Of a stretch of DNA of 64,000 nucleotides, positions 17,277 to 27,623 are shown piece by piece (positions within the stretch are counted from its first letter, which is position 1; each line of letters starts with the position of its first letter). The stretch is from Marinobacter adhaerens HP15. GTDB taxonomy: Bacteria > Pseudomonadota > Gammaproteobacteria > Pseudomonadales > Oleiphilaceae. The position numbers and the translations under genes were made by a program. The notes beneath the pieces are model-generated. The model was given only the letters and a program-made list of their open reading frames with translations. It did not search any database and was not told the origin of the DNA. Where the stretch lies: contig NC_017506.1 in the NCBI RefSeq assembly GCF_000166295.1, forward strand, positions 434,001 through 498,000, given 5' to 3'.

Positions 17277-18388
17277 GATCGGCCTGCGGCATTTTGTAGC
17301 ACCGTCTCGTAAACGGCCAGGCTCGCTTCTGTTTGTGCCTCCAGGCGGAACCGATAAGGGATCTCAATGGCCGGAGGCCCGGCATCCAACATCCGGGAAA
17401 CGGCCTGTGCGAACTCCTCAACGTTATCCGGCGCCACCAGGCCTTCCCGGAAGCACGCCTGCAGTGTTTCCGCCGCCCCGCCACGATTATAGGCCACGAC
17501 CGGTGTTCCCGAAGCCAGGGCTTCGGTCACTGTCCGGCCAAAGGGCTCGGGTTTGGTGCTCATGTGACAGACCACGTCGGAGAGCAGGTACAGGTTGGTC
17601 ATGTCATTGCGCTGGCCCAGGAAGCTGACCTTTTCGGTCAGGTCCAGGCGAGACCGCTCCTTCTCCAGTTCATCCAGGAAATGCTCTTTGCCGGGCTCCG
17701 CACCACCCACAATAATACCGTGGCAATCGGGCCGCTCCCGCACCAGTTTCGCCATCATGGCCAGGAAATCCAACTGGCCTTTCCAGCGGGAAATCCGCCC
17801 CGGCATCATAATGATTTTCTTGCCGGCAAGCTGTGGATACTGACGGAACCAGCGGTCCAGCCATTGCTGTGGAAGCTCCCGCTGATGAAAGGCATCCACA
17901 TCCACGCCCCGCTGGATGACGGTCAGCTTCTCTTCGGGTACCTGGTAGTTGCTCATCACGTAATCCCGCACACACTGCGACACGGCAATGATATGATCGG
18001 CGCGAGTCATGATGGCGCTGTAGGGAGTCACGGAATACATGCCGTGGAAGGTGGACACAACCGCCGGGCGTTCCCGTTTCGGGATGCTTTTCAGGGCCAG
18101 GAAGATAATCCAGGCGGGCATGCGTGAGCGGACATGAACGATGTCCGGCTTCAGCTCAAGAAGCAGTTTTCGCATCGGCAGGATTTGCCCGAAGGACGCT
18201 GGATTCTTCCGGTGAATCGGCATGAAAATATGCCTCGAACCCTGTCCCCGCAGTTGTTCCGCCATGGGGCCGCCCTTGGAGACGACAAAGGATTCGTGGC
18301 CGCGTTGAACGAGGTCCGCAGCGAACTCTACGGTCCCCCTTTCCACGCCGCCACTGTATAGCGCCGGAAGTGCCTGAAGAATTCTCAA
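17273..18388 (-). CDS. Glycosyltransferase family 4 protein
   Basis: 371-residue GT-B enzyme. The N-terminus LQALPALYSGGVERGTVEF is the typical GT4 acceptor loop, followed by KPDIVHVRSRMPAW and the start of the donor domain at MMPGRISRWKGQLDFLAMM. The phosphate-binding pair lies in STKPEPFGRTVTEALASGTPVVAYNRGG. It overlaps both neighbours by four bases and so belongs to a coupled operon with the ELM1-family gene before it and the second GT4 after it. Several core glycan transferases of this type act on heptose or hexose residues, but its own specificity is open. Confidence 0.84.
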   Translation of the reverse strand: MRILQALPALYSGGVERGTVEFAADLVQRGHESFVVSKGGPMAEQLRGQGSRHIFMPIHRKNPASFGQILPMRKLLLELKPDIVHVRSRMPAWIIFLALKSIPKRERPAVVSTFHGMYSVTPYSAIMTRADHIIAVSQCVRDYVMSNYQVPEEKLTVIQRGVDVDAFHQRELPQQWLDRWFRQYPQLAGKKIIMMPGRISRWKGQLDFLAMMAKLVRERPDCHGIIVGGAEPGKEHFLDELEKERSRLDLTEKVSFLGQRNDMTNLYLLSDVVCHMSTKPEPFGRTVTEALASGTPVVAYNRGGAAETLQACFREGLVAPDNVEEFAQAVSRMLDAGPPAIEIPYRFRLEAQTEASLAVYETVLQNAAGRS

Positions 18389-19380
18389 GGTTTAGTCCCC
18401 TTGTGCAGGCGTTGATTGGTTTTCTCGCTCTTTGGCAGGAGTCCTCGCTCCAGCACCCAGCGGGCCGCACGATTGGCCTCCCAGAGAGTCTTTTCATGGT
18501 CGGTTCTGCCAGCCATGACGCTGGCATGGTCTGTCCACTTGGCAACATAGCCGTCCCGGACCAGCCGTTCCACACCATCCACGACCCGGCTGCCGGTTCT
18601 GGCCGGCAGTTCGAACAGGCCGGTTGGCACCCCGGAGGTTGCGGCCTCACAGACCATGGACATGCTGTCCGGCGTCACCCAGACGGCTCTTGAGGCCGAG
18701 AGTTGGTGGCTTAGCCAGTCTTCGTGGGTCTGCCCGGGGTGGACGACGGTAATTCTCAGCCCGGCCATCTCTTCGAGGCGTTCCTGAAGGGGTTCAGGTG
18801 TTCGCCTGGAGGTGCTGATGGTCCAGCGCCAGTCGGGGTAATGGCCGATCAGATGCGATACCTGGCCCAGGACGACATCATCGTCCCAGTCGTAGTGCGG
18901 GGAAGGCCCGCCGATGAGCAACAGCGCCTCCCGTTTTTCAGTGATTCTGGCCAGGGGTGTAATGGTATTCAGAACCCCTTCCGTCAACAGCACTCGCTGG
19001 CTGGCCTGTACACGATCATGGGCCGGGATCAGCGCGCCGCTGACCAGAGACAGCGGGAACGCGGGCTTCATGATGACAAGCGTTCGGGCTCCACGAATCT
19101 TGCGCAGGGCAAGCAGCAACCGGTGCGTGCCAGACCCGGCCGCAATGACCAGATCAGGGCGAGGCAGTGACGCCTCCATTCGTGGCGGTGCGCCCAGCAG
19201 TGCTCGCCACAGCGGAATTTTCATGGTGGAGGCGTCGACCCAGTAGGTGCTTGCGCCGGTCAGGACGCGAAGGCGGTTACCGAGCCCCTTCAGTTGGTTC
19301 CTGTGGCCAGGCTTGCTGTCTGTCAGAAGCCACACCACCGGTGTGGATGCATCCTGCGTTCTGGGCTCTGGTTTGGCCAT
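18385..19380 (-). CDS. ELM1/GtrOC1-family putative glycosyltransferase
   Basis: 331 residues matching what I know as the mitochondrial-fission ELM1 family (formerly DUF1022). Visible landmarks are VWLLTDSKPGHRNQLKGL at the start, PDLVIAAGSGTHR, LIGGPSPHYDWDD, and WVTPDSMSMVCEAATSGVPTGLFEL, which resembles the donor-binding end of GT-B enzymes. Bacterial members often lie in lipopolysaccharide loci, as here, and are thought to be glycosyltransferases. Biochemical proof is scarce. It is 47 bases downstream of the acyltransferase gene and overlaps the following GT4 by four bases, so it is transcribed with them. Confidence 0.78.
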   Translation of the reverse strand: MAKPEPRTQDASTPVVWLLTDSKPGHRNQLKGLGNRLRVLTGASTYWVDASTMKIPLWRALLGAPPRMEASLPRPDLVIAAGSGTHRLLLALRKIRGARTLVIMKPAFPLSLVSGALIPAHDRVQASQRVLLTEGVLNTITPLARITEKREALLLIGGPSPHYDWDDDVVLGQVSHLIGHYPDWRWTISTSRRTPEPLQERLEEMAGLRITVVHPGQTHEDWLSHQLSASRAVWVTPDSMSMVCEAATSGVPTGLFELPARTGSRVVDGVERLVRDGYVAKWTDHASVMAGRTDHEKTLWEANRAARWVLERGLLPKSEKTNQRLHKGTKP

Positions 19381-19427
19381 GGTGTTCCGGCATGCATTGC
19401 CGGCCTCCGTATTGCCAGGGTTCTGCG

Positions 19428-20375
19428 TTACCGGCGTTTGTAGAAGCCGGGGTCATTCTCGTCCGGGCGGGTCTTGAATCGTCGATGCATCCAGAGATAC
19501 TGATCCGGCGCTCGCCGAACCTCTCGCTCGATAGTCTGGTTGATCAGTGTTGCATCCTGAAGATCATCGCCGCTGGGAAAATTCTCGAGGACCGGGTGGA
19601 AGTAAATGTCGTAACCCGGCCCATCGTCACGCCGGAAATGGCTGAACGGAACCACCTTGCAGCCACTGCGTTCTGCAATCCGGGAGGTGGCGGTAATGGT
19701 GCCCGCCGGTATTCCGAAAAACGGAGCAAAGACAATATCCTTGCGACCGTAATCCTGGTCCGTGGCGTACCAGACTGCCCGGTTTTTCTTCAGGCTGCGG
19801 AACAGGCCTCGCAGGTCTCTGGCGCCGAGCACGGTGCCATAGCGGCGCTCCCTGGCCCTTGTCATGACTGCGTTCATCAACGGGTTGTTATGATCCCGTT
19901 GCATGACATCGGCTTCAATGAACTCGGTTACCAGGCTCCCGCCCAGATCCAGGGTGCTGTAATGCCCCCCCAGCAATAAGACGCCTCTGCCACCGGCCAG
20001 GGCATCCTCAAAATGCTCAAGGCCATGGACTCTCGTGATGCCCGTCAGTTTGGCCGGGTTACGAAACCAGGCAATACCAAGCTCCAGCAAGCCAATCCCA
20101 TTGGCAATGAAGGCTTTCCGAACCAGAGCCGATTGCTGAGCACTGGTGAGCTCCGGGAAGCACAACCTGATGTTCACTTCCGCGATGTGCCGACGACTTC
20201 GGGCAAGGCGAAAGGCCAGCAGGCCTGCCATTTTTCCCAGCCACCACTGAACGCGTATCGGCAGCCGGGACACACACCACATCAGGAAAATGCCCAGCCA
20301 GGTAGGCCACCAGCGCGGGTGGCGGTACGCCGAGTAGTCTGTGTTTCGCGGTAATTTGCGATATTTCTTTTTCAC
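19428..20375 (-). CDS. Second LpxL/LpxM-type lipid A acyltransferase
   Basis: Lipid A late acyltransferase of 315 residues. It has a hydrophobic N-terminal helix, the catalytic GGHYSTLDLGG (H-x4-D) and the conserved DQDYGRKDIVFAPFFGIPAGT, ending with a typical YLWMHRRFKTRP. I placed the start at the GTG at 20375 (VKKKYRKLPRN), because the upstream residues to 20426 are not family-like and AGGAC lies upstream. It leads the ELM1-GT4-GT4 operon. Divergent waaA starts 121 bases away, so Kdo addition and late acylation of lipid A are encoded side by side. Confidence 0.86.
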   Translation of the reverse strand: MKKKYRKLPRNTDYSAYRHPRWWPTWLGIFLMWCVSRLPIRVQWWLGKMAGLLAFRLARSRRHIAEVNIRLCFPELTSAQQSALVRKAFIANGIGLLELGIAWFRNPAKLTGITRVHGLEHFEDALAGGRGVLLLGGHYSTLDLGGSLVTEFIEADVMQRDHNNPLMNAVMTRARERRYGTVLGARDLRGLFRSLKKNRAVWYATDQDYGRKDIVFAPFFGIPAGTITATSRIAERSGCKVVPFSHFRRDDGPGYDIYFHPVLENFPSGDDLQDATLINQTIEREVRRAPDQYLWMHRRFKTRPDENDPGFYKRR

Positions 20376-20496
20376 GTAATGCAGGTCCTGCGATGTCTTG
20401 GTCGATTGATGCTGGCACCGTGGCACTGGCGATCAATCGGAAGCAAATCAATAGGTTTTGCGCTATGATAGCGCACTGTTTTGCCCGGAGTCCTGT

Positions 20497-21750
20497 GTGC
20501 TGCAATTTATCTATTCCCAGCTTATTAGGCTGTTCCTGCCGTTCATCCTCCTGCGTCTCTGGTGGCACGGGCGCCGAGCTCCGGAGCTGAGGCGCAACTG
20601 GTACCAGCGCCTGGGCATCGTGCCGCGGGCAAGCGGTACGGTCGTCTGGGTTCATGCTGTCTCGGTAGGTGAAACCATAGCGGCTGCGCCAATGGTGCGG
20701 CGTCTGCTGGCCCGCAACCCGGGCATTACTATCCTGATGACGGCCATGACAGACACCGGCCTGTCTCAAGCGCGCAAGATGTTCGGTGATCAAGTCCAGT
20801 ACGCCTACGCTCCTTACGATACGCCAGGTTCGATTCGTCGCTTCCTCGACCGCGCCAATCCCCGGATTCTGGTTATCATGGAGACCGAAATCTGGCCGAA
20901 CATGATTCGCCAGTGCCGGGCCCGCCGCGTTCCCGTATTTTTGATCAATGCCCGGCTGTCAGAGCGTTCCGCTCGCGGTTACGAGCGCGTCCGCGGCCTG
21001 GCTGCGCCTATCATGCGCAGCATCAGCTGGGTGGCTGCCCAGGCCGAAAAAGACGCCGAGAGGTTTCGCCGGATCGGAGTTGCCCCGGCGAAAGTGGCCG
21101 TTACGGGAAGCGTCAAATTTGATGTGGATATTCCGGAGAATGTGAGAGCGGCGGCCGCGGCGCTTCGACAGAAGCTTGCGGGTCGGCCGGTCTGGATTGC
21201 CGGCAGCACTCATGGCAGTGAGAATGATGAGTTGCTGACCGCCCATGGCAGGGTTCTGGCAGACCACCCCAAGGCGTTGTTGATTCTGGTTCCGCGACAC
21301 CCCGACCGCTTTGATCCGGTGGCGGAAAGGGCGCTGAAGGAAGGGCTGGCACTGGCCCGTCGGTCTCGTGGAGAAGACCCGGTCAAGGCCCAGGTATATC
21401 TGGGAGATACCATGGGTGAGCTGATGATGCTCTACGGTGCCAGCGACCTGGCGTTCGTTGGCGGCTCGCTGATTGAGCGCGGTGGCCATAATCCCCTGGA
21501 ACCCGCCGGATGGGGTATTCCGGTGTTTTCAGGCCCGCACATCTTCAATTTTGAAACCATTTACCAACGCCTGCTGGACGATCGGGGCGTTAAGCTGGTT
21601 GCCGATTCAGATGATCTGGCCGCGCACGTGTCGTCTCTCTTTAGTGACGATACGGAACGGCAAGCAATTGGTCAGCGAGCGCTGGCAGTTGTTAACAAGA
21701 ACCGCGGCGCACTCGACAAGGTGGTTGACGGCATTATCGAACGGGTCTGA
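20497..21750 (+). CDS. waaA: Kdo transferase
   Basis: WaaA (KdtA) transfers Kdo from CMP-Kdo to the lipid IVA precursor at the inner membrane. The 417-residue product has an N-terminal anchor (FIYSQLIRLFLPFILLRLWW), the acceptor motif VHAVSVGETIAAAPMV with the catalytic-type glutamate, a central METEIWPNMIRQC, WIAGSTHGSEN, and FVGGSLIERGGHNPLEPAGW at the donor site. A TTG at 20458 is possible, but the GTG at 20497 has CGGAG six bases upstream and gives the standard N-terminus. A lone TATGAT at 20464-20469 may be its -10 box. Together with KdkA it suggests a single phosphorylated Kdo, as in Haemophilus. Confidence 0.95.
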   Translation: MLQFIYSQLIRLFLPFILLRLWWHGRRAPELRRNWYQRLGIVPRASGTVVWVHAVSVGETIAAAPMVRRLLARNPGITILMTAMTDTGLSQARKMFGDQVQYAYAPYDTPGSIRRFLDRANPRILVIMETEIWPNMIRQCRARRVPVFLINARLSERSARGYERVRGLAAPIMRSISWVAAQAEKDAERFRRIGVAPAKVAVTGSVKFDVDIPENVRAAAAALRQKLAGRPVWIAGSTHGSENDELLTAHGRVLADHPKALLILVPRHPDRFDPVAERALKEGLALARRSRGEDPVKAQVYLGDTMGELMMLYGASDLAFVGGSLIERGGHNPLEPAGWGIPVFSGPHIFNFETIYQRLLDDRGVKLVADSDDLAAHVSSLFSDDTERQAIGQRALAVVNKNRGALDKVVDGIIERV

Positions 21751-21761
21751 CCCGTCTCCCG

Positions 21762-21792
21762 AAAAAACAGGGCGAGCCCGCAGACCCGCCCT
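21762..21792 (-). terminator. Rho-independent terminator of the tolC-like gene
   Basis: Read on the minus strand, AGGGCG (21792-21787) pairs with CGCCCT (21774-21769) across a 12-base loop. It is then followed, after one base, by six T (21767-21762). It lies just after the stop codon at 21798. The plus-strand waaA may end in a weaker ACGGG/CCCGT hairpin at 21741-21755, without a T-tract. Confidence 0.6.
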
Positions 21793-21797
21793 CGCTG

Positions 21798-23180
21798 TTA
21801 CCGGGTCGGGTCGTCCAGGGTCTCTTCTTCGTTGGCCAGTGCCTCAATTCCCGGGGCAGCCGCGCTCAGCCAGTTGTTCAGCTCGATAAGGTCCTGGGGG
21901 CTCAGGGTGCCGGCGGCCTGTTTAAGCTGAAGGGAGTTGATCACGTAGTCGTAGCGGGCGTTGGCGTAATCCCGCAGGGCAACGTAATAGGCTCTCTCGG
22001 CATCCAGCACTTCCACAATGTTCCGGGTTCCCACCTCATATCCTGCACGGGTCGCGTCGAGTGCGCTGCGGCGGGAGACAATGGTCTGCTCCAGTGCGGA
22101 TGCGGTTTCAACGTTATTGTTGACGGTCAGAAACAGACTTCTCGTGTTTACACGAACATCCCGGCGAACGGTGTTCAGCGACTGCTCGGCAACGGTTACC
22201 AGTGAGCGCTGCTGGCGGACGCCTGCTTGAGTGCCACCGCCAGAGTAGAGGGGTACATTCAGGGTAAGCCCGATGGTTCCTCGAGTCGTGGTGCCGTCTT
22301 GCTGGCTTGTGATCGGTGCGTTGGCGCCGTCAATGCCGTTCAGGTCTGTTTTGCCGTAGGAGGCGTTGAGATCCAGTGTCGGATAGTGGCCGGCCTTGGC
22401 TTCACGAAGTCCGGCCTCGTTGGCGTTGAGCTCAAACAGAGCAGACTGGATTGACCAGTTCTGCTCCAGGGCGGTTGCTTCCCAGGCAGATGGATCCATC
22501 GGATCGGGGCGGCCCAGGGGGAAATTCTGGCGCAAATTGTCCAGTTCTTCGGCGTATTCGCCGGTCAGTCGCGCCAGTTGTTCACGGGCCACGTTCAGCT
22601 GGTTTTCGGCGGCAATACGCTGGCTCTTGCTGTCGTCGTAGCTGGCACGCGCCTCATAGACCTCGGTTATGGCAATCAGGCCCACGTCAAACCGTTCCTG
22701 AGCCTGCTCATACTGGCGCTGGATAGCGGCCTCGGTTGCCCGGGCGGTGGTGACTGTGTCCCGGGCCCGCAGAACGTTGAAGTACGCGGTTGCAACATCC
22801 AGGATCAGTTGCTGCTGGGCGAGGTTGTATTCGGCCCGGGCCGATTCGGTCTGGAACTTGCTGGCGTCATAGCGAAACCAGGCGTCAGCCCGGAACAGTG
22901 GCTGGGTTAACTGGACACCGTAATTCAGTTCCTGATAGCTGTTGTCCTGGCTCGGCCCGTCAACATCAATGTAGTTGCCCTCACCAAAGGCACCAATTTG
23001 CGGCAATAATGCGCTCTGGCTGACATCGCTGGCCGCCTGTTGAGCTTCAAAACTTGCTCGCGCGGCGGCAATGCCGGAGTCGTAGGACAGTGCTTTCTCA
23101 TAGGTCTCGACCAGATCCATGGAAAGGGCGGGCTGGGCCGCCATGAGGCCAATAAGTCCTGAAAGCAATCGCTTCTTCAT
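21798..23180 (-). CDS. tolC: TolC-family outer membrane channel protein
   Basis: 460-residue outer membrane efflux/type I secretion channel. A signal peptide runs to about residue 20 (MAAQPALS). It is followed by the repeated helical hairpin architecture of the family, including ETYEKALSYDSGIAAARASFEAQ, QLTQPLFRADAWFRYDASK, FDVGLIAITEVYEARASYD and YEVGTRNIVEVLDAERAYY. The two VG-x-I/N-x-x-E/V-V repeats are the expected duplicated signatures. It forms trimers that dock to inner-membrane transporters, none of which is encoded nearby. It is divergent from thiC and monocistronic, as in related bacteria. The symbol is by family; orthology to Escherichia TolC is likely but not proven. Confidence 0.9.
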   Translation of the reverse strand: MKKRLLSGLIGLMAAQPALSMDLVETYEKALSYDSGIAAARASFEAQQAASDVSQSALLPQIGAFGEGNYIDVDGPSQDNSYQELNYGVQLTQPLFRADAWFRYDASKFQTESARAEYNLAQQQLILDVATAYFNVLRARDTVTTARATEAAIQRQYEQAQERFDVGLIAITEVYEARASYDDSKSQRIAAENQLNVAREQLARLTGEYAEELDNLRQNFPLGRPDPMDPSAWEATALEQNWSIQSALFELNANEAGLREAKAGHYPTLDLNASYGKTDLNGIDGANAPITSQQDGTTTRGTIGLTLNVPLYSGGGTQAGVRQQRSLVTVAEQSLNTVRRDVRVNTRSLFLTVNNNVETASALEQTIVSRRSALDATRAGYEVGTRNIVEVLDAERAYYVALRDYANARYDYVINSLQLKQAAGTLSPQDLIELNNWLSAAAPGIEALANEEETLDDPTR

Positions 23181-23362
23181 TATGTCTCCTGAATACGGTT
23201 ACGCATCTTTGCCGGGTAAACGGGGTGCGTGTCGGATTCGCGGGCACGCGTGATCCCCGTTTTCATGGGCAGACGGGTCTGGTTGGCCATTATGGACAAT
23301 AATTGCCCGCAGCTCTACACTTGCAAATGGCACCCATTCTGGGTGTCACGCATTACAGATTC
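23181..23362. other. Intergenic region between tolC-like gene and the thiC leader
   Basis: The gap between the divergent tolC-like and thiC starts is nearly 390 bases, and the right half is the riboswitch. In the left half I see no reading frame worth calling. An eight-base hairpin, GGCACCCA (23329-23336) with TGGGTGTC (23340-23347) and one G-T pair, lies just before the riboswitch and could be an operator. No convincing promoter boxes for either direction were found. Confidence 0.4.
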
Positions 23363-25450
<2,088 letters not shown>

Positions 25451-25511
25451 ACTTGAAGTAATACCCAACTAAAGGCTATCGTTCCAAGTCGATTCAACGA
25501 CCGGACAAAAA

Positions 25512-26129
25512 ATGGCCAAACTGTTCCAGTTCAACGCCGACGACGTCAACGTCGAAAAACGTGAAACCGTCTTCCAGGGCTTCTTCCGCATGGATAAGCT
25601 CTGGTTGACCCATCCGCGTTTTGACGGCCGGGACATGCCGGTGTTTACCCGAGAACTCTTCATTCGTGGCGATGCCACCTGTGTACTTCCCTACGACCCG
25701 GAACGGGACGAGGTAGTCCTTCTTGAGCAGTTCCGTCTTGGTGCCCTGGGCCGTGATCAGTCGCCGTGGCTGCTGGAGCTGGTAGCTGGTATGAACGAAG
25801 ACGGCGAGAGCCCTGAAGAAGTCGCTCAACGCGAGGGCCAGGAAGAGGCCGGACTTACCTTTGCGCCGCTGGAAAAAATCTGCGATTACCTGGTGTCACC
25901 CGGCGGCAGCACGGAAATGATTCACCTTTACTGCGGGCGTGTCAGCACCGCAGATGCCGGTGGTCTGTATGGTATGGAACATGAGCATGAGGATATCCGT
26001 GCCCATGTGGTGTCATCCGACGACGCCATAGCGATGATCCACGATGGTCGCATCAACAACGCGGCAGCCATTATAGCCCTGCAGTGGCTCGAGCTGAATC
26101 GGGCCCGTTTGAGGAAAGGGTGGCAGTGA
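25512..26129 (+). CDS. nudF: ADP-ribose pyrophosphatase (Nudix)
   Basis: Hydrolyses ADP-ribose and related nucleotide sugars to AMP and ribose phosphate. The 205-residue protein has a complete Nudix box, G-x5-E-x7-REGQEEAG-L, beginning at GMNEDGESPEEVAQ around residue 95. It is preceded by the NudF-type LLEQFRLGAL and GLYGMEHEHEDIRAHV further on. The last base of its stop codon is the first base of the next start (TGATG), so the DUF1249 gene is translationally coupled. The order nudF-DUF1249-cpdA is conserved in many gammaproteobacteria. Confidence 0.94.
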   Translation: MAKLFQFNADDVNVEKRETVFQGFFRMDKLWLTHPRFDGRDMPVFTRELFIRGDATCVLPYDPERDEVVLLEQFRLGALGRDQSPWLLELVAGMNEDGESPEEVAQREGQEEAGLTFAPLEKICDYLVSPGGSTEMIHLYCGRVSTADAGGLYGMEHEHEDIRAHVVSSDDAIAMIHDGRINNAAAIIALQWLELNRARLRKGWQ

Positions 26130-26614
26130 TGGGCGAGTGGACCATGAAACCCAGGCGGTATGTTCCGGATCTCAGGCAGCTCGGTGCCCTGTGTGACGGA
26201 AACTATCAGCGGCTCCGTAAGCTGAGGCAGCTGGAAGTGGACGGCAAGCCCGTGTGCGAGTTCGAGCTGCATCGGGAGAATCACTACCTGGGACGAGTCC
26301 GGATTCAGGTGCTCCAGACAGCAAAGTTCACCGAAACCCTGTTGCTTGAGCAGGTCCATAATTCCGGTCGTTGGTTAAACAACCCGCAAATGACCGTACG
26401 GGTCTACCACGACGCCAGCATGGCGGAAGTGATCAGCTGCTACCGTGATCGCCAGATTGCGCCCGTCAACGATTACCCAAATCGCTTCATGCACCATCCG
26501 GATGAAAAGGTTCAGGTCAACGGCTTCCTCGCCGATTGGCTGGATTACTGTCTCAGGTTTGGTCACCTGCCCATGGAACATGCAGCCTGGTCTGCCGGCG
26601 AAGGCGTCGACTGA
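26129..26614 (+). CDS. DUF1249 (YqiB-like) protein
   Basis: 161-residue soluble protein of the DUF1249 family, whose biochemical role is unknown. Recognisable segments are YVPDLRQLGALCDGNYQRL, the central LLEQVHNSGRWLNNPQMTVRVYHDA, and EVISCYRDRQIAPVNDYPN. It has no signal peptide or membrane helix. I used the ATG at 26129, which overlaps the nudF stop; the frame is open upstream inside nudF. It sits between nudF and cpdA, as in Escherichia and Pseudomonas, and is likely co-transcribed with nudF. Confidence 0.88.
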   Translation: MGEWTMKPRRYVPDLRQLGALCDGNYQRLRKLRQLEVDGKPVCEFELHRENHYLGRVRIQVLQTAKFTETLLLEQVHNSGRWLNNPQMTVRVYHDASMAEVISCYRDRQIAPVNDYPNRFMHHPDEKVQVNGFLADWLDYCLRFGHLPMEHAAWSAGEGVD

Positions 26615-26655
26615 CGAGGTCCTATATACGCTTATCCTGTACTAAAGTGGTGTGG

Positions 26656-26679
26656 CTATGGCGCACCGATGTGCCATAG
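26656..26679. terminator. Hairpin between the DUF1249 gene and cpdA
   Basis: CTATGGCGCA (26656-26665) pairs with TGTGCCATAG (26670-26679) across a four-base loop with one G-T pair. It lies 41 bases after the DUF1249 stop and is followed by TTGTCAAAAATTG, so a T-tract is lacking. It may attenuate read-through into cpdA, or be an operator dyad. Confidence 0.4.
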
Positions 26680-26816
26680 TTGTCAAAAATTGCAATATAT
26701 CGTCTAAGCCTTGCCAGAATGTGACCCGGGTTCGATTCGGAAGTGATAAATCTGTGAATCGGCGTCGTACACTTGTGATCAGACCACGTATTGCCAGCGA
26801 GTAAATCCAGAACGCC

Positions 26817-27623
26817 ATGACCACGAAGGAAAAAAACCGGCCACTGCGGGTACTGCAGCTGACTGATCCGCACCTGATGGCGCGTGCCGACGGAGATCTG
26901 TTGGGCGTTAGAACCCGGGAAAGCCTGCAGGCGGTTATTGCAGAGGTATTGAAAGTGCACGGTCAGCCGGATCTGATTCTGGCTACCGGGGATCTCGCTC
27001 AAGACGGGTCGGTGGAAGCTTACCGAGTCTTTGGTGAGAGCCTGAAGTCTTTCTCCTGTCCCTCAGTCTGGATCGCTGGTAATCACGATCATATCGATAA
27101 CCTGCTCCAGGTTTCTCGCGAGTACAACGCATCTGATCGTCACGTGATTCAGGGTGGCTGGCAGTTTGTGATGCTGGATTCTTCTGTACCCGGCAAGGTT
27201 TTCGGCGCTCTGGCTGAATCCGAACTGGCGTTCCTCTCGGAGACGCTTGAGCAACATCCGGACATACCGGCAGTGATTGCACTCCATCATCATCCGGTGG
27301 ATATCGGCTCCGACTGGATGGAGAAAATTGGCCTCACCAATCGCGATGCGTTCTGGCAGGTGCTAGATCGATTTCCTCAGGTCAGGATCGTGTTGTGGGG
27401 GCATATCCATCAGGAGCACGAGCGCGAGCGCAACGGCGTGCAGCTGTTGGCCACGCCGTCCACCTGCATCCAGTTTACTTCCGGTTCCAGCAAGTTTTCG
27501 GTTGAGGATTTACCGCCCGGTTACCGCTGGCTCGAATTCCACGATTCCGGCGACTTCGCAACGGAAGTCCGCCGGGCCGAAGATTTCCAGTTCGAGCTGG
27601 ATCAGAACAGTTCCGGTTACTGA
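26817..27623 (+). CDS. cpdA: 3',5'-cyclic AMP phosphodiesterase
   Basis: Class III metallophosphoesterase of 268 residues that hydrolyses cAMP and so tunes CRP/Vfr-type regulation. All five metal-site motifs are present in order: TDPHL, GDLAQDG, GNHDH, HHHPV and GHIHQEHE. The start ATG at 26817 is preceded by 202 bases of AT-richer non-coding DNA. Its stop overlaps the end of convergent metE by seven bases. A CRP-like half-site TGTGATC occurs at about 26775, but the second half is missing, so cAMP autoregulation is not supported by sequence alone. Confidence 0.94.
   Translation: MTTKEKNRPLRVLQLTDPHLMARADGDLLGVRTRESLQAVIAEVLKVHGQPDLILATGDLAQDGSVEAYRVFGESLKSFSCPSVWIAGNHDHIDNLLQVSREYNASDRHVIQGGWQFVMLDSSVPGKVFGALAESELAFLSETLEQHPDIPAVIALHHHPVDIGSDWMEKIGLTNRDAFWQVLDRFPQVRIVLWGHIHQEHERERNGVQLLATPSTCIQFTSGSSKFSVEDLPPGYRWLEFHDSGDFATEVRRAEDFQFELDQNSSGY

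Noticed and set aside
26770..26790. CRP/Vfr site upstream of cpdA
   Set aside because: Only the TGTGA half matches; the other half (CACGT) is not TCACA, so autoregulation by cAMP is not supported.
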